A stretch of 64,000 nt of DNA from Ideonella sp. A 288 (GTDB lineage Bacteria; Pseudomonadota; Gammaproteobacteria; Burkholderiales; Burkholderiaceae_C), in contig NZ_MWLO01000143.1 in the NCBI RefSeq assembly GCF_002198735.1, positions 39,909 through 103,908 of the forward strand, written 5' to 3'. Position numbers and translations under genes: made by a program. The notes below the pieces were generated by a model. It was given only the letters and a program-made list of their open reading frames with translations. It was not told the DNA's origin and did not search any database. Shown piece by piece: positions 33,021 through 42,065 of the stretch. Within the stretch, counting starts at the first letter, position 1. Every line of letters begins with the position of its first letter.

Positions 33021-33939
33021 GTTCAGGCAACGCCGCCGGGCTCTTCGATTGGCTCACCACGGTGGCCAAGCAATGGGCAAAGTAGGCTGCCGCGGGTGTC
33101 ATGGGCACGTCGGGTCGGGTGAGCAGCAGCACCTCGAGGTCGCCGGGGCGCAGTGGCGAGTTGGGCACGGCCACGATGCCGTGGGTCTCGGGCAGGCCCA
33201 GCACCAGGTTCGGGGCCACGGCGGCGGCGTCTGATCCGCGCAGCACCGCCAGGCCCGCGAGCGTCTCGGTCAACACCACCCGAGTGGGCGGGGCCACGCC
33301 GGCCAATGCGAACATGGCGTCCAGGCGTGGCTGCAAGCCGCCGGCAATGGGTTGCGTGAACACCCATTCCAGATCGGCCAGCGCGCGCGCGGTGGGCTCG
33401 GCCAACACGGGATGGCCTTCGCGCACCAGCACGCATTGCGGCGCCAGCAGCAGGCGCTGGCGGACGAACTCGTCGCCTTGAAGCTCGCCCACGTCCGCGG
33501 CCACCGCAGCCATGTCGAGCGTGCCGTCACGCAGGCGCGGCAGCACGCGGGTCATCAGTCCCTCGATGAAGTGCACCTCCACATTGCGGTAGCGCTGGCG
33601 AAACCAGCGGAAGGCCTGGCCCAGCGAGATCATGGTGATGAACGGCGCGATGCCGATGCGCAGCGTGCCGGCATCGCCATCGTTGGCCTGCCGCAGGTCA
33701 TCGCGGGCCAGCTCCAACTGCCGTGTCACCAGCCGCGCGCGGGCCAGCAGGCGGTGGCCGGCGGGGGTCAGCTCCACACCACGCGACAGGCGCACCAGCA
33801 GCGGCACGGCGGCTTCCTGTTCCAGCGTGCGCATCGACTTGCTGATGGCCGCCTGCGACAGGTTCAGCATGCGGGCCGCGGCACGGATGCTGCCGCTGTC
33901 GACCACCGCCACCAAGGCCTCCAGTTGCTGCAGTTTCAT
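32998..33939 (-). CDS. LysR-family transcriptional regulator
   Basis: LysR-type regulator, 313 residues from ATG 33939 (M-K-L-Q-Q-L-E-A-L-V-A-V-V-D-S-G-S). The helix-turn-helix SIRAAARMLNLSQAAISKSM lies at about residues 16-35 and the effector-binding domain follows. The start fits the family; the frame extends upstream without support. It is divergent from an ABC solute receptor and amidase, probably its targets, and converges on the ThDP gene with a 23-bp overlap of coding ends. Confidence 0.92.
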   Translation of the reverse strand: MKLQQLEALVAVVDSGSIRAAARMLNLSQAAISKSMRTLEQEAAVPLLVRLSRGVELTPAGHRLLARARLVTRQLELARDDLRQANDGDAGTLRIGIAPFITMISLGQAFRWFRQRYRNVEVHFIEGLMTRVLPRLRDGTLDMAAVAADVGELQGDEFVRQRLLLAPQCVLVREGHPVLAEPTARALADLEWVFTQPIAGGLQPRLDAMFALAGVAPPTRVVLTETLAGLAVLRGSDAAAVAPNLVLGLPETHGIVAVPNSPLRPGDLEVLLLTRPDVPMTPAAAYFAHCLATVVSQSKSPAALPELRARSSA

Positions 33940-34126
33940 GACGGCGGATTGTGGCGTGCATGGGTGCCTGGAAGTGACAACCCAAGGTGTTCGTCCGCAC
34001 GATATGTTGTCTCCCGCTGCGCGGGTGCGGTGTCTACGATTCGCGCCACGTGCCGCCCGGCCGGTGACGCCTTCCAGGTCGACGGCTGCGGCCGACGCTG
34101 ACAACCCTCCATCGGAGATCCACCCC
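33940..34126. promoter_or_regulatory. Divergent LysR/ABC-receptor control region
   Basis: A 187-bp gap holding separated inverted arms GACAAC (33976-33981) and GTTGTC (34006-34011), a possible LysR site. GGAGATC at 34114-34120 is the ribosome site of the plus-strand gene. No TGTC-N8-GACA copy is present here, which sets these genes apart from the regulon. Confidence 0.35.
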
Positions 34127-35248
34127 ATGACACACCGTTTGCTGGCCATCGTCGCGCTCATGCCCGCCCTGGTGGCGGCCCAGGACACCCTCACGGTGCG
34201 CATCGGCCAGGTTGGGCCCACATCCGGCCCGGCCGCCCACCTGGGCAAGGACAACGTCAATGGCGTGCGGTTGGCCATTGCCGACCTGAATGCGCGCGGC
34301 CTGCGCATTGGCGGCAAGGTGGCGCACTTCGAACTGATCGCCGAAGACGACGCGGCGGACCCGCGGCAAGGCGTGCTGGCTGCGCAAAAGCTGTGTGACC
34401 AGAAGGTCGCCGGCGTGGTGGGGCACCTGACCTCAGGCTCCACCTTGCCGGCGACAAAGGTCTACAACGACTGCGGTATCCCCAACATCAGCCCCACCGC
34501 CAGCAACCCCAAGATCACGCAGCAGGGTTTTGCTACCACGTTCCGCATCCTGGCCAACGACAACATCACCGGCGCCGGCCTGGCCAACTACGCGGCCGAC
34601 GGGCTCAAGCTCAGCCGCGTGGCCGTGGTGGACGACCGCAGCACATACGGCCAAGGCGTGGCCGACGCCTTCCGAAAGACCGCGTTGGCCAAGGGCATGA
34701 AGGTGGTGGCCGAGCAGTACACCAGCGACAAGGCAGCCGACTTCACGGCCCTGCTCACGGCCGTCAAGGCCAGCGGCGCCGAGGTGATCTTCTTCGGTGG
34801 CATGGAGGCGCAGGCCGGCCCCATGCTGCGGCAGATGCAGGCTCTCGGCATGGGCAAGGTGCGCCTGATGGGCGGTGACGGCATGTGCACCGTGGGCCTG
34901 GCAGAGCTGGCCGGCGGGCCCGATGCGGTGTCGCAGGTGGTGTGTGCCGAAGGCGGCGTGTCGATCGAGAAGATGCCTGGCGGCCCGGCCTGGAAGAAGC
35001 GCTACGACGCCGCCTACCCGGGCGCCTTCCAGGGCAATGCACCCTATGGCTACGACGCCACCATGGCCCTGGCCGAAGCCATGCTGAAGGCGGGATCGGC
35101 CAACCCCAAGGTGTACGGGCCGCGCTTGTTCGAGATCGACGTGCAAGGCGTCACCGGCAAGCTGGCCTTCGACGCCACCGGCGAAATGAAGGTCCCGGCC
35201 ATGACGTTCTCGCAGTACATCGCTGGCAAGAAGACACCGATGAACTGA
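34127..35248 (+). CDS. ABC-type branched-chain amino acid-like substrate-binding protein
   Basis: Periplasmic receptor of the LivJ/LivK-like (type I) class, 373 residues, which binds amino acids, amides or aromatic acids. Start ATG 34127 follows GGAG and opens into a short signal peptide (cleavage after V-A-A). Mature hallmarks are the GQVGPTSGPAAHLGKDNVNG opening, V-V-G-H-L-T-S-G-S-T-L-P and G-Y-D-A-T-M-A-L near the end. No permease or ATPase genes of the Liv type are near, so it is an orphan receptor or uses a distant transporter. It precedes an amidase by 38 bp. Confidence 0.92.
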   Translation: MTHRLLAIVALMPALVAAQDTLTVRIGQVGPTSGPAAHLGKDNVNGVRLAIADLNARGLRIGGKVAHFELIAEDDAADPRQGVLAAQKLCDQKVAGVVGHLTSGSTLPATKVYNDCGIPNISPTASNPKITQQGFATTFRILANDNITGAGLANYAADGLKLSRVAVVDDRSTYGQGVADAFRKTALAKGMKVVAEQYTSDKAADFTALLTAVKASGAEVIFFGGMEAQAGPMLRQMQALGMGKVRLMGGDGMCTVGLAELAGGPDAVSQVVCAEGGVSIEKMPGGPAWKKRYDAAYPGAFQGNAPYGYDATMALAEAMLKAGSANPKVYGPRLFEIDVQGVTGKLAFDATGEMKVPAMTFSQYIAGKKTPMN

Positions 35249-35286
35249 GCGCAAGACGCAGCGCCGACCAGACCAACGGAATCACC

Positions 35287-36705
35287 ATGACCCTTGTCCC
35301 CTGGCGCCTCGGCGCCGTTGATCTGGCCGCCCGCATTGCGCGTCAGGAACTGAGCTGCCGGCAAGCCACCACCAGCGTGCTCGAGCGCATCGGGCGGCAC
35401 AACGGTCGAATTAATGCGATTGCCGATGTGATGGGCGAGGATGCCCTGGCCGCGGCCGACCGCGCCGACCGTTGCCTGGAGCGCGGGGATCCCGTCGGGC
35501 CCCTGCATGGTGTGCCGATCACCATCAAGGTGAATGTCGACACCGCCGGCCGCGCCACCACCGACGGCGTGGTGGCTTGCCGTGACCACATCGCCACGGC
35601 CGATTCACCGCTGGTGGCCCACCTGCGAGCCGCCGGCGCGGTGATCGTGGGCCGCACCAACACGCCGGCCTTCAGCCTGCGCTGGTTCACCGACAACGAC
35701 CTGCACGGCCGCACTCTCAACCCGTTCGATGCCGGCGTGACGCCTGGCGGCAGCAGCGGCGGCGCGGCAGCGGCCACGGCCATGGGCATGGGCGCCATCG
35801 CGCATGGCAACGACTACGGCGGCTCGATCCGCTACCCGGCCTGGGCCTGTGGCGTGGTCGGACTGCGTACCACGGTAGGTCGCATCCCTTCCTACTCGGC
35901 CAGCGCGCCCACGCGACCGCCGACGCAGCAGATGATGTCTGTGCAGGGCCCGCTCACCCGCAGCGTGGCCGATGCGCGGCTGGCGCTGCAGGTGATGGCC
36001 CAGGGCAGCCCGTTCGACCCCCAGTGGGTGGATGCGCCGCTGGCGTATCCGCAGGACGCACAGCGCCCGCTGAAGGTGGCGATGTTCAAGCGCCACCCTG
36101 CCTTTGATGCCGACCCCAGCGTGGTGGCCGCCATTTCGCAGGCCGCCGCCTGGCTGGCCGCCGCAGGCTACGAGGTCGAGGAGATCGAGCCGCCCCATTT
36201 CGAGGAGAGCGCGCAGCTTTGGCGTCAACTGGTGATGGACGACGCGCGCCGCAGCACGCTGGCCGAGGTGGAACGCCTGGGCGATGCCGCCTCAGGCGCA
36301 GCGCTGCGCAACTACATGGCCCCGGTGAGGCCGCTGGATCGCGACCAGACGCTGGACGCGCTGGCCCGCCGCTTCGACATCGCGCGCGACTGGGCCGTCT
36401 TTCTGGACCAGCACCCGGTGCTCTTGATGCCCAACAGCTGGCAGCGCCAGTTTGCCAACGATTCAGACGACACTGAGCCGGCACAGGTGGAGCAGATGGT
36501 GCGGGCGCAGAGCCCGCTGCTGGCCACGGCCCTGCTGGGCTTGCCCGGGCTGTCGGTGCCCACCGGCTTGAGCGCCGGACTGCCTACCGGTGTGCAACTT
36601 GTGGCGGGGCGCTTCCGCGAAGACCTGGCGCTGCGGGCCGGTGCCCACATCGAGCGTGCCGCCGGGTTCTCGGCATTGGACGAGTTGGAGCGCCGGCTGG
36701 GCTGA
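35287..36705 (+). CDS. Amidase-signature family hydrolase
   Basis: Amidase-signature enzyme of 472 residues hydrolysing an amide to acid and ammonia. The Ser-cisSer-Lys triad is visible: Lys81 in P-I-T-I-K-V-N, a cis-Ser in G-G-S-S-G-G-A (156/157) and nucleophile Ser180 in Y-G-G-S-I-R-Y-P. Start ATG 35287 follows the ABC receptor by 38 bp, so the two are probably cotranscribed and the receptor may deliver the amide. No signal peptide is seen, so it is cytoplasmic. It is the last gene of the sulfate-ester region. Confidence 0.92.
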   Translation: MTLVPWRLGAVDLAARIARQELSCRQATTSVLERIGRHNGRINAIADVMGEDALAAADRADRCLERGDPVGPLHGVPITIKVNVDTAGRATTDGVVACRDHIATADSPLVAHLRAAGAVIVGRTNTPAFSLRWFTDNDLHGRTLNPFDAGVTPGGSSGGAAAATAMGMGAIAHGNDYGGSIRYPAWACGVVGLRTTVGRIPSYSASAPTRPPTQQMMSVQGPLTRSVADARLALQVMAQGSPFDPQWVDAPLAYPQDAQRPLKVAMFKRHPAFDADPSVVAAISQAAAWLAAAGYEVEEIEPPHFEESAQLWRQLVMDDARRSTLAEVERLGDAASGAALRNYMAPVRPLDRDQTLDALARRFDIARDWAVFLDQHPVLLMPNSWQRQFANDSDDTEPAQVEQMVRAQSPLLATALLGLPGLSVPTGLSAGLPTGVQLVAGRFREDLALRAGAHIERAAGFSALDELERRLG

Positions 36706-37009
36706 GGTCCGTTGAGCCGGACCGGCGCAGGCGGCCGCCTGACGCGACGGACGACCACGTGCTCACCGGGCGTGCCCGTATCTTCAACATCGAGACCAAG
36801 CCCTTGACCAAACCCGCAAAAGGCGACGCTCGCATCACCTGCAAGGGAGGACGCCTCCCAGCGGACGGGCGCGAACTGGACTGGATTTGGACTTACCCCA
36901 CTTCCACGGACGGTTTTCGGCTCAAGTGTCAGTCCGCGTAGATGGCGGTGTAGCAACGATGGCGGTTTGATCGCAGGGAACGTTGGCTTGAGGACGGACT
37001 AGAATCCTC
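36706..37009. other. Gene-free junction between the catabolic region and the next block
   Basis: No supported gene is seen over the 512 bp from 36706 to 37217. Just after the amidase stop there is an inverted repeat GGTCCG-N6-CGGACC (36706-36723) without a following T tract. The stretch 36770-36990 is visibly poorer in GC than the genes on both sides and contains short open frames on both strands that match no family I recognise. It may be the remains of an insertion or an island boundary. Confidence 0.4.
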
Positions 37010-37118
37010 GCAGTTGCAAGCAGTTTGAATTCAAGACACGCCAGACGATGGGTTGATTGAACCCCAGGCCACCGGATCCTCTCGGAAGCCCGTCCCTGCG
37101 ACGGGCTTTCGTTCTTCT
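37010..37118 (+). ncRNA. Candidate small RNA ending in a strong terminator
   Basis: TAGAAT at 37000-37005 is a good -10 element. About 7 bp later a non-coding stretch of about 105 bases ends in a perfect terminator at 37086. Inside it an additional hairpin GGGTT-N5-AACCC is seen at 37053-37068. No convincing -35 is visible at the right distance. It could instead be an attenuator leader for the gene at 37218. Length and structure fit a small RNA, but only structure supports it. Confidence 0.35.
37086..37118 (+). terminator. Rho-independent terminator
   Basis: A perfect 9-bp stem AAGCCCGTC / GACGGGCTT around loop CCTGC (37086-37108), followed by TCGTTCTTCT. It is the clearest intrinsic terminator in the window. 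It would end a short transcript from the gap or read-through from the amidase operon. Confidence 0.75.
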
Positions 37119-37217
37119 GGCCCGGCTGATCCTCGGCCGCTGCACCGGTGTTCGCGGGTCCGCCCATGGGCCTTCGACAGATGCCATCCCCGTGGGTCGA
37201 CTTCGCAAGGACCCCCC

Positions 37218-37619
37218 ATGGCCACCGATCACACCCCCGCGCACGCGCACGCCGACCTGCTGGCCCACGTCGCCGACAGCCTCAGCACCCGCACGCTGAA
37301 CCACTTTGCCGCCGAGGCTCGGCTGGACGGCGAGAGCCTGAAGGACGCGATGGAGCGCTACGAGATCGACTATGCCTGGCACGTGCTGGGGTCGGACCGG
37401 CTGCACGACGCCACCGTGTCGCTGCTGGAGGCCCGGCTCGAGCGCCCGGCCACGGAGGCGCAGAAGACCTGCATCGGCGACGTGCTGCGCGCCGCCGCGG
37501 CCGGCCAGTCGTCCGACCTGCTGATGAGCTTCGACAACGACGTGGCCGAACGGCTGGCCACCGCGCTGAGCCCTGGGCACCAGCCCGTGGGCCTGTCGGA
37601 ACCCGCCGCCATGGGGTGA
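37218..37619 (+). CDS. Hypothetical protein, 133 aa
   Basis: Small soluble protein without signal or membrane segment; not recognised. AAGGA precedes ATG 37218. Composition is acidic and alanine-rich, mainly helical in appearance, with no cysteine motif. It stands alone, downstream of the terminator and convergent to the dehalogenase gene. Codon use is strongly GC-rich like the rest of the right-hand block, which supports it being coding. Confidence 0.7.
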   Translation: MATDHTPAHAHADLLAHVADSLSTRTLNHFAAEARLDGESLKDAMERYEIDYAWHVLGSDRLHDATVSLLEARLERPATEAQKTCIGDVLRAAAAGQSSDLLMSFDNDVAERLATALSPGHQPVGLSEPAAMG

Positions 37620-37696
37620 TCGGCGGGGCCGACCGACATCGCGGGTCGGCGTCGCCGATGCCGCCGCGGGCCCTCCCGGCCACGCCGCCCAACGCC

Positions 37697-38593
37697 TCAG
37701 CCCCCGAAGAACCCCAGCAGCCGCTGCGCCGTCTCGTCCGGCAGTTCTTCGGCGAGGTAATGCCCAGCCTCCATCGCCTCGCCGGTGACCGTGCCGGCGC
37801 AGCGGGCGCGCCACAGCGCCAGCGGGTCGAACAGCGCGTGGATCACGCCGCGGGTGCCCCACAGCACGAGCAGGTCGCAGGCGATCTGCACGCCGGCCTG
37901 CACCGATTCGGCGTCGAGCGCCACGTCGACGGTGGCCGAGGCGCGGTAGTCTTCGCAGGCGCCGTGGATGGCCTCGGGGCGGCTGAAGCAGCGCAGGTAT
38001 TCGGCCACCGCCTCGGGTTCGTAGAACTTGTGGCCCAGCGAGCCCCAGCCGCCGAGCTTCCAACGCAGGTAGTGCTCGGGGTCGTGGCCGATCATGCGCT
38101 CGGGGTTGGGCGCCGGCTGGATCAGGAAGAACCAGTGGTAGTAGGCCGACGCGAAACGCATGTCGGTGGCGTCGTACATGTCCTTGGTGGGCACGATGTC
38201 CAGCAGCGCCAGGCACTGCACGGCCTGCGGCTGGTCGAGCGCCAGGCGGTGGGCCACGCGCGCGCCGCGGTCGTGGCCGGCCACCCGGTAGCGCTCGTGG
38301 CCCAGGCGGCGCATCAGCGTGTGCAGATCGGCGGCCATGGTGCGCTTGCTGTAGTTGGCGTGGTCGATGGCCCCGGCGGGCTTGTCCGATTCACCATAGC
38401 CGCGCAGGTCGGGGATGACCAGGCTGTGGTGCGGCGCCAGCCGCTGCGCGACGCGGTGCCACATGGCGCCGGTCTGCGGAAAGCCGTGCAGCAGCAGCAG
38501 CGGCGGGGCGTCGGGGCGGCCGCCGGTGCGCACGCGCAGCGCGATGTCGCCCACGGGCAGGCGTCGGTCGTCGAAGCCTTCGAACCAGGTCAT
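37697..38593 (-). CDS. Fluoroacetate/haloacetate dehalogenase-type alpha/beta-hydrolase
   Basis: Alpha/beta-hydrolase of 298 residues that should hydrolyse the carbon-halogen bond of haloacetates. Start ATG 38593 has GAGGTG upstream. All functional residues known from the Rhodopseudomonas palustris fluoroacetate dehalogenase have a counterpart at nearly the same number: nucleophile Asp108 in G-H-D-R-G-A-R, carboxylate-binding Arg109 and Arg112, acid Asp132, halide-site His153-Trp154 (Y-Y-H-W-F), Tyr216 (E-D-Y-R), and base His278 (A-G-H-Y). This goes well beyond general epoxide-hydrolase likeness. It is a single gene with no dehalogenase regulator nearby. Confidence 0.88.
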   Translation of the reverse strand: MTWFEGFDDRRLPVGDIALRVRTGGRPDAPPLLLLHGFPQTGAMWHRVAQRLAPHHSLVIPDLRGYGESDKPAGAIDHANYSKRTMAADLHTLMRRLGHERYRVAGHDRGARVAHRLALDQPQAVQCLALLDIVPTKDMYDATDMRFASAYYHWFFLIQPAPNPERMIGHDPEHYLRWKLGGWGSLGHKFYEPEAVAEYLRCFSRPEAIHGACEDYRASATVDVALDAESVQAGVQIACDLLVLWGTRGVIHALFDPLALWRARCAGTVTGEAMEAGHYLAEELPDETAQRLLGFFGG

Positions 38594-38703
38594 GCGGCAC
38601 CTCGCGGTCAATGGGTCTCGCGGCGGATCATGCCCGGTCGCGCGCACCGGGCGGTCGATGGGGGTGCCCGGGCCCGCAGGCGGCCCCGCGTCGGGGGCAA
38701 GGC

Positions 38704-39198
38704 TCAGCCGCCGGCCCGCCAGCGCGCACGGATGGCCTCGAGGCGCTCGCGGTTGACGCCGAAATCCTTGCGGCCCAGGCGCGAGGCGCTGCGCACCTGC
38801 ACCACCCCCGCGGCCGGGTCGACCCAGAACTCGGCGTCGTCGACGAAGCGGAGCAGGGCGGTGCTGAACTCCACGTGCAGGTAGTCGTCGCGCTGGGTGA
38901 CGAGCACCGCCCCCGGCATGCCCTGCAGCAGCGTGCGCAGCGCGCCGATCGTGGCGCGGGCATCGCCCTTCATCGGCAGTGGCTCCACGGTGGCGTAGGC
39001 CCGCATCGGGTGATCGGGGTACAGCGCCGCCTGGCTCGACACGCTGTTGGGCGTGGCCGACGGCGGCTTCAGGCGGCCGTCGCGCACGCCCAGGTCGGCC
39101 GGCCGGGTGCCGCTCAACAGGCCCAGCCGGCCCGCGGCCAGCAGCGCCAGGGCCAGGCCCAGGACACCGAGGATCAACCAGGTCAGGAAGGTGCGCAT
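38704..39198 (-). CDS. DUF1499 family protein
   Basis: 164-residue protein with an N-terminal membrane helix (T-F-L-T-W-L-I-L-G-V-L-G-L-A-L-A-L-L) and a DUF1499 domain (LKPPSATPNSVSSQA, then the D-D-Y-L-H-V-E-F-S-T segment). Start ATG 39198 is chosen because it opens straight into that helix; the open frame runs far upstream as an overlap with the pullulanase gene. DUF1499 function is unknown. It lies 43 bp downstream of the pullulanase-type gene and may be cotranscribed with it. Confidence 0.85.
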   Translation of the reverse strand: MRTFLTWLILGVLGLALALLAAGRLGLLSGTRPADLGVRDGRLKPPSATPNSVSSQAALYPDHPMRAYATVEPLPMKGDARATIGALRTLLQGMPGAVLVTQRDDYLHVEFSTALLRFVDDAEFWVDPAAGVVQVRSASRLGRKDFGVNRERLEAIRARWRAGG

Positions 39199-39241
39199 GC
39201 GGGCGATGGTAGCGGTGCGCGGCGTGGCGGCCCGGCCCCGG

Positions 39242-41980
39242 TCACTCGACGACGAAGACCACCGCCGTGCGCGGCGGCACCGTGAAGCGGCCGCTGGCGG
39301 TGTCGGCCTGCGCCTGCCGCGCGCGCCGGTCGGCCGCGTCGGCGGCGCGGTGCACCGGGTGCAGTTGCCACGGGCGGCCGGCCAGCGAGGCATCGCCCAC
39401 GGTCTGCGCCACGGTGTCGGCGTTGACGAGGTACACCAGCGCCTGGAAGCCGGCACCGGGCAGGCCGCTGCCGTCGAGGTGGCCGGCCACCACGGTGGGC
39501 ACCTGGGTCGGGCCTGTGTTGACGAAGCGCAGCCGCGCCGTCACGTCGTCGGCGCTGCGCAGGCGGAACAGCGGCGTGCTGGCGCGGATGCGCAGCAGGT
39601 CGCGGAAGGCATCGCGGGCCCACGCGATGTCGGCGGGCGCGGGCTTGAGGCGCACGTCGGCCAGCCGCTCGCGCCACAGCGGCCAGTCGCGGCCGTTGTC
39701 CTCGGCGGGCGGCAGGCCGGCGCCGTAGCCGTTGTCGGTGGCGGTCCAGTCGAGGCGGTTGAAGTGGTCGCCCGAGTCGTAGCTGTTGCGGTCGCCGCTC
39801 TTGCTGCGCAGCATGTCCTGCCCGGCGTGGAAGTAGGCGATGCCCTGGCTGAAGGCCACCACCGCGGCGGCCAGCGTCTGCACGCGGGCGCGGTCCTCGC
39901 CCGGGGTGTCGGCCGGCAGGCGCAGGGCATTCAGGTCGAACAGCGTGTGGTTGTCGTGGTTCTCGGCGTAGTTCACCACCTCGGACGGCTGGCTGGCGAA
40001 GCCCGCCGGCTGCTGCCCGCCGTAGCGCAGCGCCTCGAGCGGCCGCAACTGGCCGGTCGCGTCGATCATGCGATAGCCGCGCAGCGTGCCGGCCAGGCCC
40101 ACCCGCACCCCGTCGGCCTGCCGCGCCTGCGCGGCCGCATCGGCCTGCGGACCGTGCACCCAGCCCTTGGCGTCGACCAGCGCCGCGCCGGTGTCGGCAT
40201 GGCCGCCGCCCCGCAGCGCGTCGCGCCCGCGGTCGCTGAAGCTGGCGATGCCGGTGCCATTCAGGCTCAGCTGCGACGCCTGGACGAAGCGCGCGCCGTC
40301 GGCCACCTCGCCGAAGTTCCAGCCCTCGCCGATCAGCGGGATGTCGCGGCCGGTCTCGGCCTTCAGCCGCCGCTTCAACTCGACCATCAGCGCGCGCGGC
40401 TGGTGGCCCATCAGGTCGAAGCGGAACGAGTCGATGCGGTAGTGCCGCGCCCAGGCCAGCACCGAGTCGAGCATCAGCTTGCCCATCATGCGGTGCTCGG
40501 TGGCGGTGTTGTCGCAACAAGAGCTGCGCTCGACCCGGCCGGACGCGTCCAATCGGTGGTAGTAGCCCGGCACGATGCGGTCGAGCACCGAGTGGCGGTG
40601 CTGGCCCGAGGCCGGCGTGTGGTTGTAGACCACGTCCATGCCCACGCGCAGGCCGGTGCGGTGCAGCGCCACCACCATGGCGCGGAACTCGCGGATGCGC
40701 GCGGCCGGGTCGGCAGCCTCGGTGGCGTAGCTGCCCTCGGGCACGGTGTAGTGCAGCGGGTCGTAGCCCCAGTTGAAGCAGTCGACGGCGCGCGTGGCGG
40801 CCACCGCGGCCTGCTGCGCGGTGCCGTCGGGCGGGCCGGGTGGCACGGTGGGGGTGGCGCAGTCGCGCTCGGGGATGCTGGCGATGTCGAACACCGGCAG
40901 CAGGTGCAGGTCGGTGACGCCGGCGCGGGCCAGCGCCGCCAGGTGGCGCATGCCGTCGGTGCCCGGCTCGGTGAAGGCGCCGTAGCGGCCGCGGTGGCGC
41001 GGGCCGACGCTGGCGTCGTGCCAGGAGAAGTCGCGCACGTGCAGCTCGTAGACCACCAGGTCGGTGGGCGCGGCCACGCTGGCCGGCGCGCGCGTGGCGG
41101 TCCAGCCCTCGGGCTGCAGCGCGGGGGCCTCGAGATCGACCGCCACGCTGCGGTGCGAATCGGCGGTGAGCGCGAGCGAGTACGGGTCGGTGACGCGCTG
41201 GCGCACCCAGCCGGTGCCGCGCACGAACACGTCGACCAGGTAGGTGTAGGCGGGGCCGGTCGGCACGGTGCGCCGCGTGGTGGTGGGCCGCTGGCCGGCA
41301 TCGGTGCCGCGCCAGACGCCGGTGGCCTCGTCGCGCCGCAGCGGCAGCCACCGCCGCGACGGGCCGTCGGGCGTGTCGTGCAGGCACACCGACACCCGCC
41401 GCGCGGTGGGCGCCCACAGCGCGAAGGCTGTGCCGCCGGCGCGCGGCATGGCGCCCAGGTCGCGCACCGACCCGGCGGCGGCGTAGCGGTCGTCCAGCGC
41501 GCCGGCCACCTGCAGCGCGGTGGCGCGCTTCACGCGGCCCCGCGCGTCCTCGTGCACCAGCAGCAGTTCGCCGCGCAGCAGCTCGGGCAGGCGGGCCTGT
41601 GCGGTGGCGGGAAGCGCCAGGTCGACACCCGGGGCCACGAAGCGGAAGCGCTCGGCCAGCGCCGCAGGCAAGGGCTCCACGGACGGCACCAACGGCACTG
41701 GGCGGTCGCCACCGCGCACCGCGGCCCCCGCCTCGACCACCAGGCCACCGTGGCGGGCGTGATGCAACCGGAAGCGATCGCCCGGCGCCACAGCCACCGA
41801 CGTGCCGGGCCAGCGCAGGCGCCGGCGGTCCAGCCAATGGGCCTGCGCGTCGACCGGTGCCGATGGCCGCAGCACGCGCCAGGGCTCGGCCGCGTCGCAA
41901 TCGGCGCGCTGGGCGGTGGCCGACCCAGCCAGCAGCAGCCCGCCCAGCCACGTAGCCGCACTACACCATGCACCGCGCAC
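39242..41980 (-). CDS. Exported pullulanase-type alpha-1,6-glucosidase (GH13)
   Basis: Starch-debranching enzyme, 912 residues, splitting alpha-1,6 links of pullulan or amylopectin. The start is GTG 41980 with AAGGA just upstream, followed by a signal peptide (cleavage after A-T-A). N-terminal domains precede a CBM48-like segment ([12 protein letters not shown]). The barrel has N-W-G-Y-D-P, V-Y-N-H-T, the nucleophile in F-R-F-D-L-M-G-H, acid Glu in I-G-E-G-W-N-F and N-H-D-N-H. The C-terminal R-A-S-T-P-L-F-R-L segment is typical of the PulA/TIGR02103 group. Divergent from a second GH13 gene, so the pair probably degrades starch in the periplasm or outside. Confidence 0.93.
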   Translation of the reverse strand: MRGAWCSAATWLGGLLLAGSATAQRADCDAAEPWRVLRPSAPVDAQAHWLDRRRLRWPGTSVAVAPGDRFRLHHARHGGLVVEAGAAVRGGDRPVPLVPSVEPLPAALAERFRFVAPGVDLALPATAQARLPELLRGELLLVHEDARGRVKRATALQVAGALDDRYAAAGSVRDLGAMPRAGGTAFALWAPTARRVSVCLHDTPDGPSRRWLPLRRDEATGVWRGTDAGQRPTTTRRTVPTGPAYTYLVDVFVRGTGWVRQRVTDPYSLALTADSHRSVAVDLEAPALQPEGWTATRAPASVAAPTDLVVYELHVRDFSWHDASVGPRHRGRYGAFTEPGTDGMRHLAALARAGVTDLHLLPVFDIASIPERDCATPTVPPGPPDGTAQQAAVAATRAVDCFNWGYDPLHYTVPEGSYATEAADPAARIREFRAMVVALHRTGLRVGMDVVYNHTPASGQHRHSVLDRIVPGYYHRLDASGRVERSSCCDNTATEHRMMGKLMLDSVLAWARHYRIDSFRFDLMGHQPRALMVELKRRLKAETGRDIPLIGEGWNFGEVADGARFVQASQLSLNGTGIASFSDRGRDALRGGGHADTGAALVDAKGWVHGPQADAAAQARQADGVRVGLAGTLRGYRMIDATGQLRPLEALRYGGQQPAGFASQPSEVVNYAENHDNHTLFDLNALRLPADTPGEDRARVQTLAAAVVAFSQGIAYFHAGQDMLRSKSGDRNSYDSGDHFNRLDWTATDNGYGAGLPPAEDNGRDWPLWRERLADVRLKPAPADIAWARDAFRDLLRIRASTPLFRLRSADDVTARLRFVNTGPTQVPTVVAGHLDGSGLPGAGFQALVYLVNADTVAQTVGDASLAGRPWQLHPVHRAADAADRRARQAQADTASGRFTVPPRTAVVFVVE

Positions 41981-42065
41981 CGGGTTCCTTCAGCTGAGAA
42001 AGGCCGTTATGCTGCCGGCAATCAACGAACCCCACAACTCGTAGTATTCCTACAGACGCTGCCCC

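Noticed and set aside
36706..36723. GGTCCG-N6-CGGACC as terminator of the amidase operon
   Set aside because: Short stem and no T tract; the hairpin at 37086 is far better.
36759..36941. A 60-codon frame in the lower-GC junction
   Set aside because: No ribosome site, no family resemblance and no neighbour support.
37010..37085. tRNA-like or attachment-site element in the junction
   Set aside because: No cloverleaf can be drawn and no direct repeat was found to match it elsewhere in the window.
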